From contig NZ_PEEX01000001.1 in NCBI RefSeq assembly GCF_002754245.1, positions 1,716,001-1,780,000 of the forward strand: 64,000 nucleotides of DNA, in the 5' to 3' direction. Of this stretch, positions 48,001-57,900 are shown in pieces. The first letter of the stretch is position 1. Each line of letters begins with the position of its first letter. The notes beneath the pieces were generated by a model. That model saw only the letters and a list, made by a program, of their open reading frames with translations. It was not told where the DNA came from and made no database searches. The stretch is from Chryseobacterium sp. 52 (lineage in GTDB: Bacteria > Bacteroidota > Bacteroidia > Flavobacteriales > Weeksellaceae). The translations under genes and the position numbers were made by a program.

Positions 48001-50257
48001 GCGGTATGTTAAATCGGCAGGTCTTATTGGTACGAAAGAAAGCTGTACGGAAATGCTTGATAAATTATATGCAATCGGAATTGATGAAATTGCCTGTCTG
48101 ATCGATTTTGGGCTAGACTATACATTAACAATGAAAAGCCTAGGCTTTATAAAAGAATTGAAAGATGCATACAATTCCAATCTTAAGAGTACTGTGGACT
48201 TTTCAATTCCTCAGCAGCTGGTGAAACATAATATCACACATTTTCAATGCACACCATCATTAATGCGTATGTTGAATGCCGATTTAAAGATTTATGAAAA
48301 AATGAAATCGGTAAAGCGTATTCTATTGGGAGGAGAAAAACTGCCTTTGGATTTAGTAAAAGATGTGTACAGTCAGTTGCCTGATGTAGAAATTTTTAAT
48401 ATGTATGGACCAACTGAAACTACAATCTGGTCAACAGTATCAAAGGTAGACAGACAAACAGACAAGATTTTCATTGGCAAACCCATAGCAAATACCCAGA
48501 TTCATATTTTAAGCGATGAAATGGAGGTTCTTCCGATTGGCGTTAAGGGCGGTATATATATCGGAGGCGACGGTGTGTCAGCAGGCTATCTTTCAGATCA
48601 CGAGCGGCATGCTAAAGCCTTTGTAAAAAACCCTTTTTCGGATGGGCTAATTTATAAAACTGGCGATATCGGACGTTATGCAAATAGCGGGAACATAGAA
48701 ATATTTGGCCGTGAAGACGAACAAATAAAGATAAGAGGCTACAGAATTGAACTGGGCGAAATCGAAGCAGTAATAAATACCTGCGAAATTGTCCGGGAGG
48801 TAGGTGTATATTTAGATGACAGCAATAATAGCCCTGAGATCGTCGCCTGCATCTCTTTAAATAATACTCAGGGAGAAACGTACAGTGATCAAAAAGAAAA
48901 CAAGGATTTACTTTCCCTGAACGATAAAAAAACGGTTTATAAATCATCCGGCAGGCCGTTATACCAATTGCCGAACGGCTTATCAGTAGATCATTACAAT
49001 GCCCATACGACTAATTTAATGTATAAGGAAGTATTTCTCGATAATGATTATATCAAGCATGGCATCATTTTAAATGAAGACTCTTGTGTGATTGATGCAG
49101 GGTCTAACATCGGTTTGTTCAGTTTAATGATCCATTCAAGGTTTAAAAATATTAATATATTTGCATTTGAACCGATTCCCACGACATTCGAAAGGCTGCA
49201 AAACAACTTTGAAAATTACGGAATTAAAGGACGGGCCTACAACAAAGGTCTTTCCAGTAAAAATGAGACCGTCCAGTTTACGCATTATCCAAATATGTCT
49301 GGAATATCAGGAAGGTTTTCTAATACCGGCAGCGATATCATGGCGGCAAAGAATGTAGCCAAAAGCTATATGAATGATCATGATGACCAGTTCCTGCAAG
49401 AAATGGAACGGCTCATAGAAAATAGGTATGAAACCGAGAATTATTCTTGCGAGCTTACTACGATCTCTGACGTGATCAAAGAGAACAATCTGAAAAAAAT
49501 AGACCTTTTGAAGATTGATGTTGAAAAAAGTGAATTGCTTGTACTAAAGGGAATTTCCGATGACGATTGGGATAAAATAGAGCAATTCGTACTAGAGGTC
49601 GATACCCGGGAACACAAAGAAGAAGTGATTCGTATTCTGGAAGCCAGAGGATATACTTTATTTGTTCATAACCTGGTTGAAGTAGATAAAAAAGAAGACA
49701 ACCCGAATGATGTTTTTGCCTATATCATTTATGCGACAAAAAAGTCGGCAAAAGCTTTAGAAGCTGTTGAACTTAGCATCCCAGAATCTTTATCTTTCAT
49801 AAAAAAATATGTGAAAGACAAGCTTCCAGAGTACATGGTGCCAACACATTTTAAAGTTATAGATGAATTTAAGCTTAACACAAATGGTAAAATTGACCGT
49901 ACTGCATTGAAAAACAGCAAAAGTAAGGTGGCTACATTGCCTGAAAAGATAACCGCTGATGCTAGCCAACCAATGTCTGAAGTAATTTCAAATATCTGGA
50001 AAAGCTTGTTGCAGATAGACACGATCGATCCAAATAAGAATTTTTTCGATCTTGGTGGGCACTCCTTGTTACTGATAAAAATGCAGGCAAGCATTGAAGA
50101 AATCCTCAACATTAAAATTTCTGTTATTGAACTATTCAAATATCCAACAATCGATTCCTTATCTCAATATCTGGGATATGATAAACAGGAAAAATCGGAA
50201 TATGACAGGGCAGCGTTGAGAAAAAATAGGCTTCAGGGTAAAAAAAACAGAGCCTAA
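45071..50257 (+). CDS. NRPS module with doubly interrupted A domain: C-A(monooxygenase)(methyltransferase)-T
   Basis: 1728 residues. C domain about 1-440 (HHIISDSLS at 139). The A domain starts near 450, with A3 MMFTSGSTGKPK (about 612) and A4 FDISILELIW (about 657). At about 690-1035 a luciferase-like FMN monooxygenase of the MupA/Atu3671 type is inserted (FSLFYFASSED, WVPERHFHEFGG, PLHNPIRIAEEW, GRVGIAAASGWH). The A domain resumes with NMYGPTETTIW (about 1110) and A8 IKIRGYRIELGEIE (about 1220). From about 1278 to 1556 an FkbM-type methyltransferase is inserted (VIDAGSNIGLFSL, LLKIDVEKSE). A10 NTNGKIDRTALK (about 1605) and the carrier GGHSLL (about 1659) close it. The code D-I-L-Q-L-G-M-I-W-K is one letter from the known glycine code. 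Expected product on the carrier: alpha-hydroxy- and then alpha-methoxyglycine. Confidence 0.92.
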   Translation: MDNSYIFPMSSGQERMWMLNQMNDNITIYNLPVVIDIKGPIDFPLLEKSVILLVQRHEILRTSFNLIDNNPSQVVYDEGLIALTYTDLTGSTSQVRENQSREAIHKLVNAAFDIKEGPLLRLNLIKKKENHNTLVIVMHHIISDSLSLRLLVEELMFNYEQLLKDPEYQSEELPIQYVDYTIWQNKWLQSDQYTKELNYWKNNLESPIEYTNLPIDKSRPAIQSYNGAVIKFEIPQNLYNLLEVVSKENNATIFMTLFSGFSMLITQLSRQNEIAIGTPIMTRPRKELEGLIGFFVNTLVIRSEIVKGQTYAEFLKETRDVLIAAFSNSNLPFEKLIEVLNPKRNLSFSPLFQVMFSMHDEKSYPLKAANLELTILDTEQSASKFDFTLHIEKTNGGATGIFEYNTDLFEYESINRYISRYMAIITKIAENQNELVSKMLAIPNEEKITLLEWNSTQLAYEPSDTIISQLEQQVKSTPDAIALIHENEQYSYFEIDQAVHLLAGRLIETGINKGDVVGLFIDRSIEMVIGIFGILKSGATFLPLDPKHPQDRLEYMVTSSQLSAVVGFEKYEKRIASWKKPVVFIDRIMAESSEPAHLDLVINPEAIAYMMFTSGSTGKPKAVSVRHRNVVNFFAGMDQAIGKEPGTFLALTTYTFDISILELIWTITRGFKVIIQTEIRNSNISSRNKVLDFSLFYFASSEDSAADEKYKLLLDGAKYGDENGFNAVWVPERHFHEFGGIYPNPSVLGAALAVTTQKINIRAGSVVFPLHNPIRIAEEWSVVDNLSNGRVGIAAASGWHVDDFVFYPKNYNDRQEVMYDSLDKVRKLWRGESVGFMNGNEKLKEVKIYPGPLQKELPVWITSGGNIETFRSAGKLGLNILTHLLGNTIENLSEKIDAYRTSLKENGFEPESGKVSIMLHTYIGEDIEEVHREVRMPLINYLKSSAGLVQKMFESEISNGGELSESDIDALLNNSFERYVKSAGLIGTKESCTEMLDKLYAIGIDEIACLIDFGLDYTLTMKSLGFIKELKDAYNSNLKSTVDFSIPQQLVKHNITHFQCTPSLMRMLNADLKIYEKMKSVKRILLGGEKLPLDLVKDVYSQLPDVEIFNMYGPTETTIWSTVSKVDRQTDKIFIGKPIANTQIHILSDEMEVLPIGVKGGIYIGGDGVSAGYLSDHERHAKAFVKNPFSDGLIYKTGDIGRYANSGNIEIFGREDEQIKIRGYRIELGEIEAVINTCEIVREVGVYLDDSNNSPEIVACISLNNTQGETYSDQKENKDLLSLNDKKTVYKSSGRPLYQLPNGLSVDHYNAHTTNLMYKEVFLDNDYIKHGIILNEDSCVIDAGSNIGLFSLMIHSRFKNINIFAFEPIPTTFERLQNNFENYGIKGRAYNKGLSSKNETVQFTHYPNMSGISGRFSNTGSDIMAAKNVAKSYMNDHDDQFLQEMERLIENRYETENYSCELTTISDVIKENNLKKIDLLKIDVEKSELLVLKGISDDDWDKIEQFVLEVDTREHKEEVIRILEARGYTLFVHNLVEVDKKEDNPNDVFAYIIYATKKSAKALEAVELSIPESLSFIKKYVKDKLPEYMVPTHFKVIDEFKLNTNGKIDRTALKNSKSKVATLPEKITADASQPMSEVISNIWKSLLQIDTIDPNKNFFDLGGHSLLLIKMQASIEEILNIKISVIELFKYPTIDSLSQYLGYDKQEKSEYDRAALRKNRLQGKKNRA

Positions 50258-50276
50258 AATACTAAAATTAAAAGAT

Positions 50277-53200
50277 ATGGATTCCGATAAATATATAAAT
50301 GATATTGCAATCGTTGGGATGTCGCTTAGGTTTCCTGGTTCTAAAACCATAGATGAATTTTGGAAGAACCTATGTGATGCCAAAGAATCAATTTCCGTTT
50401 TTTCTGATGAAGAGTTAAGGTCGAACGGCATTCCGGAAGCATTTCTCAATGCTCCTAATTATGTAAAAGCGAATGGCGCATTAGAAGACATAGATATGTT
50501 TGATGGGAGTTTTTTCGGATACACTCCGGCCGAATCTAAAATACTTCCTCCCCAGTTCAGACTGTTCCTGGAATGCACATGGGAAGCGCTTGAAGACAGC
50601 GGCAACGTACCCAATAAATTTCCGGGAACCATTGGCCTGTATGCAGGATCAGGGATGAATTCCTACCTGATTCACAACATTCTTACCAACAAAGAGGAAA
50701 CCGATGCAGCACTGGGCTTGCAATTGCGAATCTTTAATGATAAAGATTTTCTCCCTTTGCATGCCTCATACAAACTTAATTTAAAAGGGCCAAGCCTAAA
50801 CATCCAGACTGCGTGTTCGACATCATTGGTCGCAGTGCATATGGCTTGTCAGAGTTTGTTAAACGGAGAATGCGATCTGGCTATGGCCGGGGGGGCTTCT
50901 GTAGATGCCATTCAAAAAACGGGCTACTTCTATGAAGAAGGATTCATTACTTCCAGAGATGGACATTGCAGGACATTTGATGAAGCGGCAAGCGGATCTG
51001 TGAGCGGGAACGGAGTGGGCGTTATTGCGCTTAAGCGGATGTCTGAAGCATTGGAAGATAAAGATCATATTTATGCAGTCATTAAAGGAAGCGCTATAAA
51101 TAATGATGGGAACCACAAAATTGGCTTTACAGCGCCAAGCGTGGAAGGACAAGCGAAAGTAATTGCCGAAGCTATGTCTATGGCTGAAGTTGATGCAAGC
51201 CACTTAGGCTATATCGAGGCCCATGGAACGGCCACTTTGTTAGGGGATCCTATCGAGATAGCCGCTTTAAACCAGGCTTTTGCGAAATCTGGTACGACTG
51301 GAAACTGTGCCATCGGTTCAATTAAACCAAATATTGGTCATGCCGATACTGCAGCAGGAATCGCGGGGCTTATTAAAGCAGCGCTTTGCTTAAAATATAA
51401 AATGATCCCTCCGACTTTACATTATAAAAAGGCCAATCCTAAAATAGATTTTAAGGATAATTTTTATGTAAATACAGAATTAAAAAAATGGGATTCTGAA
51501 AAAAAAAGGTATGCTGGAGTGAGCTCTTTTGGAATAGGAGGAACGAATGCCCACGTCGTTCTGTCGGAAGTACCTGAATTCATTTCCGAGGAACTTCAAG
51601 TGCCTGAGTTGTTTTTAATGTCTGCAAAAACAGAAACAGCATTGGCGAAAATGGGAGAAAATTTACTCGATAAAATAGTGCTTAACCCAGAAATGAAACT
51701 AGCAGATATTGCTTACACATTAAGGGAAGGTCGTGAATTTTTCGGTAAACGCAAGTTCTTTGTTTCTGATACAATTGAGGATTTAAAAAATAATTTAGGT
51801 CAATTTCACACTATTCCGGGGTATGAACTTTCAGACAATCATACCATAAAAAACATTTGTTTTATGTTTCCGGGCGGTGGTGCACATTATCAAGGAATGG
51901 GGAAGGACCTGTACAAAACAGAGCCTGTATTTAAAACTGTGGTTGATGAGTGCGCCCTGATCCTACTTGACGTATTAGAATTTGATATCAGAAACGAACT
52001 TTCCTATTTTGATGATTCCGGTAATAAATCGCATTTCAGTGATACCGCCTATTCTCTATCGGCTTTATTTGTTGTAGAGCTTGCAATGGCAAAATTGCTC
52101 GAAAGCAAGAATGTAAAGCCAACATATATGATCGGGCACAGTATGGGAGAATATGTAGCGGCGTGTTTATCGGGTGTATTTTCTCTTTCAGATGCGCTGA
52201 AAATTGTAGCCCTGAGAGGTAAATTATTCAACACTTTGCCTAAAGGTGCAATGTTGAGTGTCTTTTTATCAGAAAAGGAAATTGAAAAGTATTTAACAGC
52301 CAACCTCTCTGTAGCTGCAGTTAACAGCAACTCAATGACCGTTATATCGGGTAAAAAAGAAGAAATAATACAGCTGAAAAATGAACTTTCAGATTATGGG
52401 ATTGAATGTAAAACCCTGCATATTGATGTAGCGGCGCATTCAAAATACGTAGACGCCATATTGGATTCTTTTAAGGAATATTTAAGCAAATTGACATTAA
52501 ATGCACCCGGAATTCCTTTTATTTCTAATCTTTCAGGTACTTGGATAACGTCTCAAGAAGCTACCGATCCAGAATATTGGGTAAAACATCTTCGCCAGAC
52601 GGTACAATTTTCAAAAGGTATAGAAAATATACTTGCAAATAAAAACACGGCAATTATTGAAGTTGGTCCTGGGCGCTCATTAACGACTTTGTGCCTGGCG
52701 CAAGTTTCAAGAAGCGAAAAGCAGTTAATCATCGATTCGATGCCGGGCTATAAAGACACTATGTCGGATAGCAAAAAGATGTTGGGTGTTATCGGGAAGT
52801 TATGGGCAAATGGGTTTGAAATAGATGGAAGTATATTTAACAAAAGTCATAAAATACCATTGCCAACGTATCCTTTTGAAAGAAAGAGGTACTGGATTAC
52901 TCCGTCGGTATTAAACGAATTTAATGAAAGCGGTACAAACAAGCTCCCGTTATCCAAAATCTTTTATTTGCCTTCATGGAAAAGGATTGAACCAGAAAAC
53001 ACGACAAACACTGAAACTGCATTTGACAATTGTGTTTTGATTTTTAAAAATGAAACTGATTTTGAAAATGAATTACTAAGCCAGATCAAAAAGACCAATT
53101 CTAAAATTATCGAAGTAGCAAAAGGAGAAACATTCCAACATAATGGAAACAGATTTACTATAGATATCCAAAGTCAAGACCATCACATCAGACTTTTTGA

Positions 53201-54863
53201 AATTTTAAATAGAGAAGACAAGCTTCCAACGCAAATTATCTATTCATTGCCATTGCAGAAAAAGTCTTTTACAACAAAAGACCATGAGATAGATCTTAAC
53301 ACTATTGACAGGGAAAGTTTCGAAAATTATTTCGGACTGCTATACCTATCGCAGGCAATACATAAATCGACGGCTGAAGATCGCATAAAAAACATACAGA
53401 TCATCTGTATTACCAATGAGCTACACAGCATTACCGGAGATGAGGAAATCGACCTTATTAATATACCTCTTCTGGGGGTTGTAAAAGTAATTCCACAGGA
53501 ATTTACCAAAATTGATTGTATCAATATAGATTTATCAATTAGCAATAAAGAAAAATGGACATTTTTCATCAATACAATATTAAACAGCATTAATAATGAA
53601 ACCGAATCTCATAAAATCCGGGCTTTAAGAGGACGTTTCCAGTGGGTTCCTTCTTACGAAAATATTGAAATAAGTAAATCGATATTGGATGACCATACTG
53701 TAAATCCGGTCCGGGATTTGGGTGTATACATTATTGCTGGCGGATTGGGAGATATTGGGCTGGCTGTTTCAGCACAATTGGCAAAAAGTGCAAAAGCGAT
53801 TAAATTGATATTGCTAAATCGTTCTTTATTTCCTTCGCGAGCTACTTGGGAAGGAATCATTCGTGAAGGAAAAGATACCGAAAGCATTCAAAAAATCCAG
53901 AAAATCAAAGCAATTGAAATCTTGGGGGCTGAGGTGATCCTGTTGCAAGCAAATGTTCTCGATGTAGAAAGGATTGAGAATATCAGAGAGAAAATCCTTG
54001 AAAAATATGGACAGATCAACGGAATTATTCAGGCTGTAGGACAGTATGAATCAAAAAACAACAGCGAAATATTTGGATCTAAGGTAAAAGGGACCTTAAT
54101 TCTCGACCATGTTTTTAAAAATATAGAACTAGAGATGTTCATCTTATTTTCATCCCTAAATTCAGTGATCCCGGTGTATGGGCAGTCGGAATATGCGGCT
54201 TCGAGCTGCTTTTTGGATGGCTATGCAAATTATAGAAAAACGGTTCTTGGAAAGCCAACATTGGTCATCAATTGGGACCGCTGGCAAGGAATGGGCTCTG
54301 CTGCAAAAGTAGAAAAGACATTTAAAAAATTGACAGGTACCGAACTGGATGTCTCTCTTTCTGAACAAGAAGGTGTTGAAGCATTTGATAAAATGATAAG
54401 AACACAAAACACTCAGGTGTTGGTTTCCTGTTATGACTTGCAGAACAAAATAGAGATCAATAGAATGGGATTATCCCGGCTACTGCAGGACATAAAAATC
54501 AAGGATTCAATCGCAACGACTGAGAAACAGCTTGTTTATAAAGAGAACCTGGACGATTCATTAGAGGCAAAAATAGAACGTATTTGGAAAAATATCATTG
54601 GAATTGACGCTATAGGTATTTACGAAAATTTTTTCGAAATAGGTGGACATTCCTTAATGGCAGCCCGAATCATTTCACACATAAAAAAAGAGATGAATGC
54701 TGAAATCTCACTGGTCGAATTCTTTAAAGAGCCCACCATCGCAAATCTCGTTTCTATAATTACGGAACAGAGAAACGAAAATAAAAAACCAATCCTTAAA
54801 ATTGAAACGGTAAGTAGGGAAAAAAAATATTTCACGTTTGATGAGAACGGGGAAATAGAATAG
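50277..54863 (+). CDS. Type I polyketide synthase module (KS-AT-KR-ACP)
   Basis: 1528 residues. KS with TACSTSLVAVH (Cys about 180), EAHGTATLLGDP and KPNIGHADTAAG; AT with GHSMGEYVAA (about 620); KR with GGLGDIGLAV (about 1155), SSLNSV and YAASSCFLDGY; ACP with EIGGHSLMAA (about 1455). The usual HAFH malonyl signature of the AT is replaced by VAAHSKYVD, so the extender unit is uncertain. The KR carries Ser and Tyr, so the beta-keto group should become hydroxyl. No DH or ER. It extends the methoxyglycyl chain of the previous NRPS, 19 bases upstream. Confidence 0.92.
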   Translation: MDSDKYINDIAIVGMSLRFPGSKTIDEFWKNLCDAKESISVFSDEELRSNGIPEAFLNAPNYVKANGALEDIDMFDGSFFGYTPAESKILPPQFRLFLECTWEALEDSGNVPNKFPGTIGLYAGSGMNSYLIHNILTNKEETDAALGLQLRIFNDKDFLPLHASYKLNLKGPSLNIQTACSTSLVAVHMACQSLLNGECDLAMAGGASVDAIQKTGYFYEEGFITSRDGHCRTFDEAASGSVSGNGVGVIALKRMSEALEDKDHIYAVIKGSAINNDGNHKIGFTAPSVEGQAKVIAEAMSMAEVDASHLGYIEAHGTATLLGDPIEIAALNQAFAKSGTTGNCAIGSIKPNIGHADTAAGIAGLIKAALCLKYKMIPPTLHYKKANPKIDFKDNFYVNTELKKWDSEKKRYAGVSSFGIGGTNAHVVLSEVPEFISEELQVPELFLMSAKTETALAKMGENLLDKIVLNPEMKLADIAYTLREGREFFGKRKFFVSDTIEDLKNNLGQFHTIPGYELSDNHTIKNICFMFPGGGAHYQGMGKDLYKTEPVFKTVVDECALILLDVLEFDIRNELSYFDDSGNKSHFSDTAYSLSALFVVELAMAKLLESKNVKPTYMIGHSMGEYVAACLSGVFSLSDALKIVALRGKLFNTLPKGAMLSVFLSEKEIEKYLTANLSVAAVNSNSMTVISGKKEEIIQLKNELSDYGIECKTLHIDVAAHSKYVDAILDSFKEYLSKLTLNAPGIPFISNLSGTWITSQEATDPEYWVKHLRQTVQFSKGIENILANKNTAIIEVGPGRSLTTLCLAQVSRSEKQLIIDSMPGYKDTMSDSKKMLGVIGKLWANGFEIDGSIFNKSHKIPLPTYPFERKRYWITPSVLNEFNESGTNKLPLSKIFYLPSWKRIEPENTTNTETAFDNCVLIFKNETDFENELLSQIKKTNSKIIEVAKGETFQHNGNRFTIDIQSQDHHIRLFEILNREDKLPTQIIYSLPLQKKSFTTKDHEIDLNTIDRESFENYFGLLYLSQAIHKSTAEDRIKNIQIICITNELHSITGDEEIDLINIPLLGVVKVIPQEFTKIDCINIDLSISNKEKWTFFINTILNSINNETESHKIRALRGRFQWVPSYENIEISKSILDDHTVNPVRDLGVYIIAGGLGDIGLAVSAQLAKSAKAIKLILLNRSLFPSRATWEGIIREGKDTESIQKIQKIKAIEILGAEVILLQANVLDVERIENIREKILEKYGQINGIIQAVGQYESKNNSEIFGSKVKGTLILDHVFKNIELEMFILFSSLNSVIPVYGQSEYAASSCFLDGYANYRKTVLGKPTLVINWDRWQGMGSAAKVEKTFKKLTGTELDVSLSEQEGVEAFDKMIRTQNTQVLVSCYDLQNKIEINRMGLSRLLQDIKIKDSIATTEKQLVYKENLDDSLEAKIERIWKNIIGIDAIGIYENFFEIGGHSLMAARIISHIKKEMNAEISLVEFFKEPTIANLVSIITEQRNENKKPILKIETVSREKKYFTFDENGEIE

Positions 54864-54905
54864 CAAATAACAATCTTAATTAATAACCTTAAAAAATACA
54901 TTTTT

Positions 54906-57900
54906 GTGAGCAAGCATGGTTTTATAGCTACTTTGAGTTATCAGCAAAAAGAATTGTGGATCGCCGAACAGTTTAAAGCAAGGACAAATACTTATGTGAT
55001 ATCGACTTCATATAAAATTGAAGGCAATGTCAATGTTTCCTGCTTGGAAAAAAGCATAAATAAGATCATACAAAGACATGAAATCCTAAGAACCGTTTTC
55101 ATTAAGCAAAATGGTGAACCTATTTTGTTTGTTGAAGATGAAAAAGAATTTTTCATTGATTACAAAAAGGCAGATGGCATTGTAGATTGGAGTGAGGCGG
55201 AAAAGATCAATCAAATGATTTTTTCGCAGGAAGCCATTCCAATAGATATCATCAAAGGACCATTGTTAAGGGTAACGCTTTTTAAAATTGCAGAAGAAAG
55301 TTTTCTGATGCTCATAGAGGTACATCATCTTATCTGCGATGGATGGTCCTTGAATATTTTCATGGAAGAGCTGTTCCATTTTTACAATCAGGAAGGTGAA
55401 GACTCTAAAAAAGAACTTCCTGCATTAGCAGTGCAGTATCCAGATTATACAGCATGGGAAGGCCAATATTTACAGCAGCATAACTTTGATGAAAATTTAG
55501 CTTACTGGAAGAATAAGTTGCAAACAGCGTCCAGAAGCATAGCTTTGCCTGCGGATTATCCACAATCACTGTACCAGACAAATGAAGGATCTGTTATATT
55601 TTTTGATTTTCCCCTAGAATTAAGCAAAAAAATAAAAAAGTATGCCACAGCACATGAAGTAAGCCTTTTTACAATGCTGTTTTCAGGATTCGGAATCTTA
55701 TTGGCACGCTATAGTCAGCAGGATGATGTGCTCATCGGAACAACCATTGCCAATAGAAAGCAATCGGAACTTGAAGATCTAATTGGATTTTTTGTGAATT
55801 TTGTTGCGTTAAGGCTGCAATTTGACAATACGATGACATTTTCAGATTTCTTGCTCGAGACAAAAAAAGAGGTCATTGAAGGTTTCTCTAATAGTCAGCT
55901 GCCTTTCAGCAAACTCATAAATGAGCTTCAGCTGCAGAAAGATACCGCGCTTAATTCGTTTTTCCAAGTCATGTTTATTTTCCAGAATACCCCGAAGGTA
56001 GCCTCAAGGATCCATGAGCTTGAAATCACACCGTATAAGAATAACAACCTTACCGCAAAATATGATATTACTGTTGAAATGAGAGAATCTGGCGATCAGA
56101 TATCGGGACTATTTCAATACAATACCGGCATATTTAAAAAAGAAACGATAGAAAGAATGATTGGTGCCTTTGCTGAAATATTTGAATCGGTCACCACAAA
56201 TGAAACGATTCTGCTTAGCGAGATCAACTGTATCACGGCACAGGAGTTGGATGAATTGAAATACAGGCTGAATGATACCGATGTACTCTTAGAAAACTGC
56301 CCTTCACTTATGACTCTTTTTGACGAAACGGTACAAAAAAATGGAGATAAGGAAGCATTGGTTTTTAACGGAAAAGTTGTTAAATACAACGATTTGGATG
56401 ATGCTTCAGATAGGTTTGCCTATTTTTTGAAAACAAACCTTCATGTCAATTATGGAGATCGTGTGGCACTAAAAATGAAAAGAAGCGAACAATTGATTAT
56501 TGCCATTTTAGGAATTTTAAAGCTTGGAGCTGCATATGTGCCACTTGATCCCGATTATCCGGAATTAGTTGTTAATGAAATGATTGTTGACAGCGCTGTA
56601 AAAACTGTAATTGATGATATAGCCTTTGATAGTTTTTATATGCAAATAGCTTCATTTCCAAGATATAAAAGACAATGGCAAGACAACGAAGACCAGGTCA
56701 TCGCACTGCTGTATACCACAGGCTCAACCGGCAAGTCTAAAGGCGTCATTATAAAAAATTCGAATCTGTACAACAGGCTTCACTGGATGTGGACCGTATT
56801 TCCATTTCAGGAAAAGGAAACCTGCGCAGTTAAAACTTCTTTTAGTTTTGTAGATCATATGTGGGAACTTTTCGGGCCGTTGCTTAAAGGGGTCAAAATT
56901 ATGATATTCGACCATCAGATGATTCTAAACATCCCTGAATTTATTGATCAGCTGATACATTACAGTATCACTAGGATCGTACTTGTGCCTTCCTTATTGG
57001 CAGAAATATTAAAATATAAAGACTTATGCCTTAAATTAACGCAGCTAAAAGAATGGACAAGCAGCGGGGAGGTACTTCATCCGTATTTGGTCGAAAAGTT
57101 TTATAGCCTATTCCCGCACAGCAGGTTGCTCAATATTTACGGCTCAACAGAAGTCACAGCAGATGCCACATATTACGATACGTCTGTAGATAAAAAAGGC
57201 GGAGGAAAAATACCAATAGGCAAACCAATATACAATACAAAAGTATTCATTTTGGATGATCAGGGCCAGTTGTTGCCAATTGGCGCTACAGGAGAAATTT
57301 GTATAAGCGGATCAGGAGTTACGGACGGCTATTTCAGGAATGATACGTTGAATGCATCAAAATTTTGTATAAGTGAAGCTTTGAACGGCAAAAAGCTATA
57401 TAAAACCGGAGATTTTGGAAGATGGCTTTTAGATGGAAATATTGAGTATGCTGGCAGAAAAGACAATCAGGTGAAAATAATGGGAAATCGGATCGATCTG
57501 GGTGAGATAAAAACACAGCTGATGAAACTGCAGACAATTGAAGATGCTGTTGTAATCAGCAAAGAAACTGAAAATGGGCATAATACCTTAATTGCTTTTT
57601 TGTTATCTAAAGAAAAACTGGATGTAGAGCAAGTGCGTGCAGATCTTGGAGAACGGGTCAAAAACTACATGCTGCCATCCATTTTCATCCAACTTGATGA
57701 ATTTCCGTTGATGCCAAATGGTAAAATTGACGAAAAATCGTTAAAAACAGCTGCTGTGGTCACTACAGCTGCTACTGAATCCTTTTTGTTGCCAACAAGT
57801 GAGATAGAGAAAAGATTAGTAGGTTTGTGGAGCGATATTCTGGATATTCCATCAGATAAAATTGGTGTATTGGACAATTTTTTTGAGCTTGGCGGCAATT

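Noticed and set aside
47130..48190. Oxidase insert as an indigoidine-type Ox domain
   Set aside because: That type is a nitroreductase-like fold inserted later in the A domain; the motifs here are those of luciferase-like FMN monooxygenases and the site is between A4 and A5.
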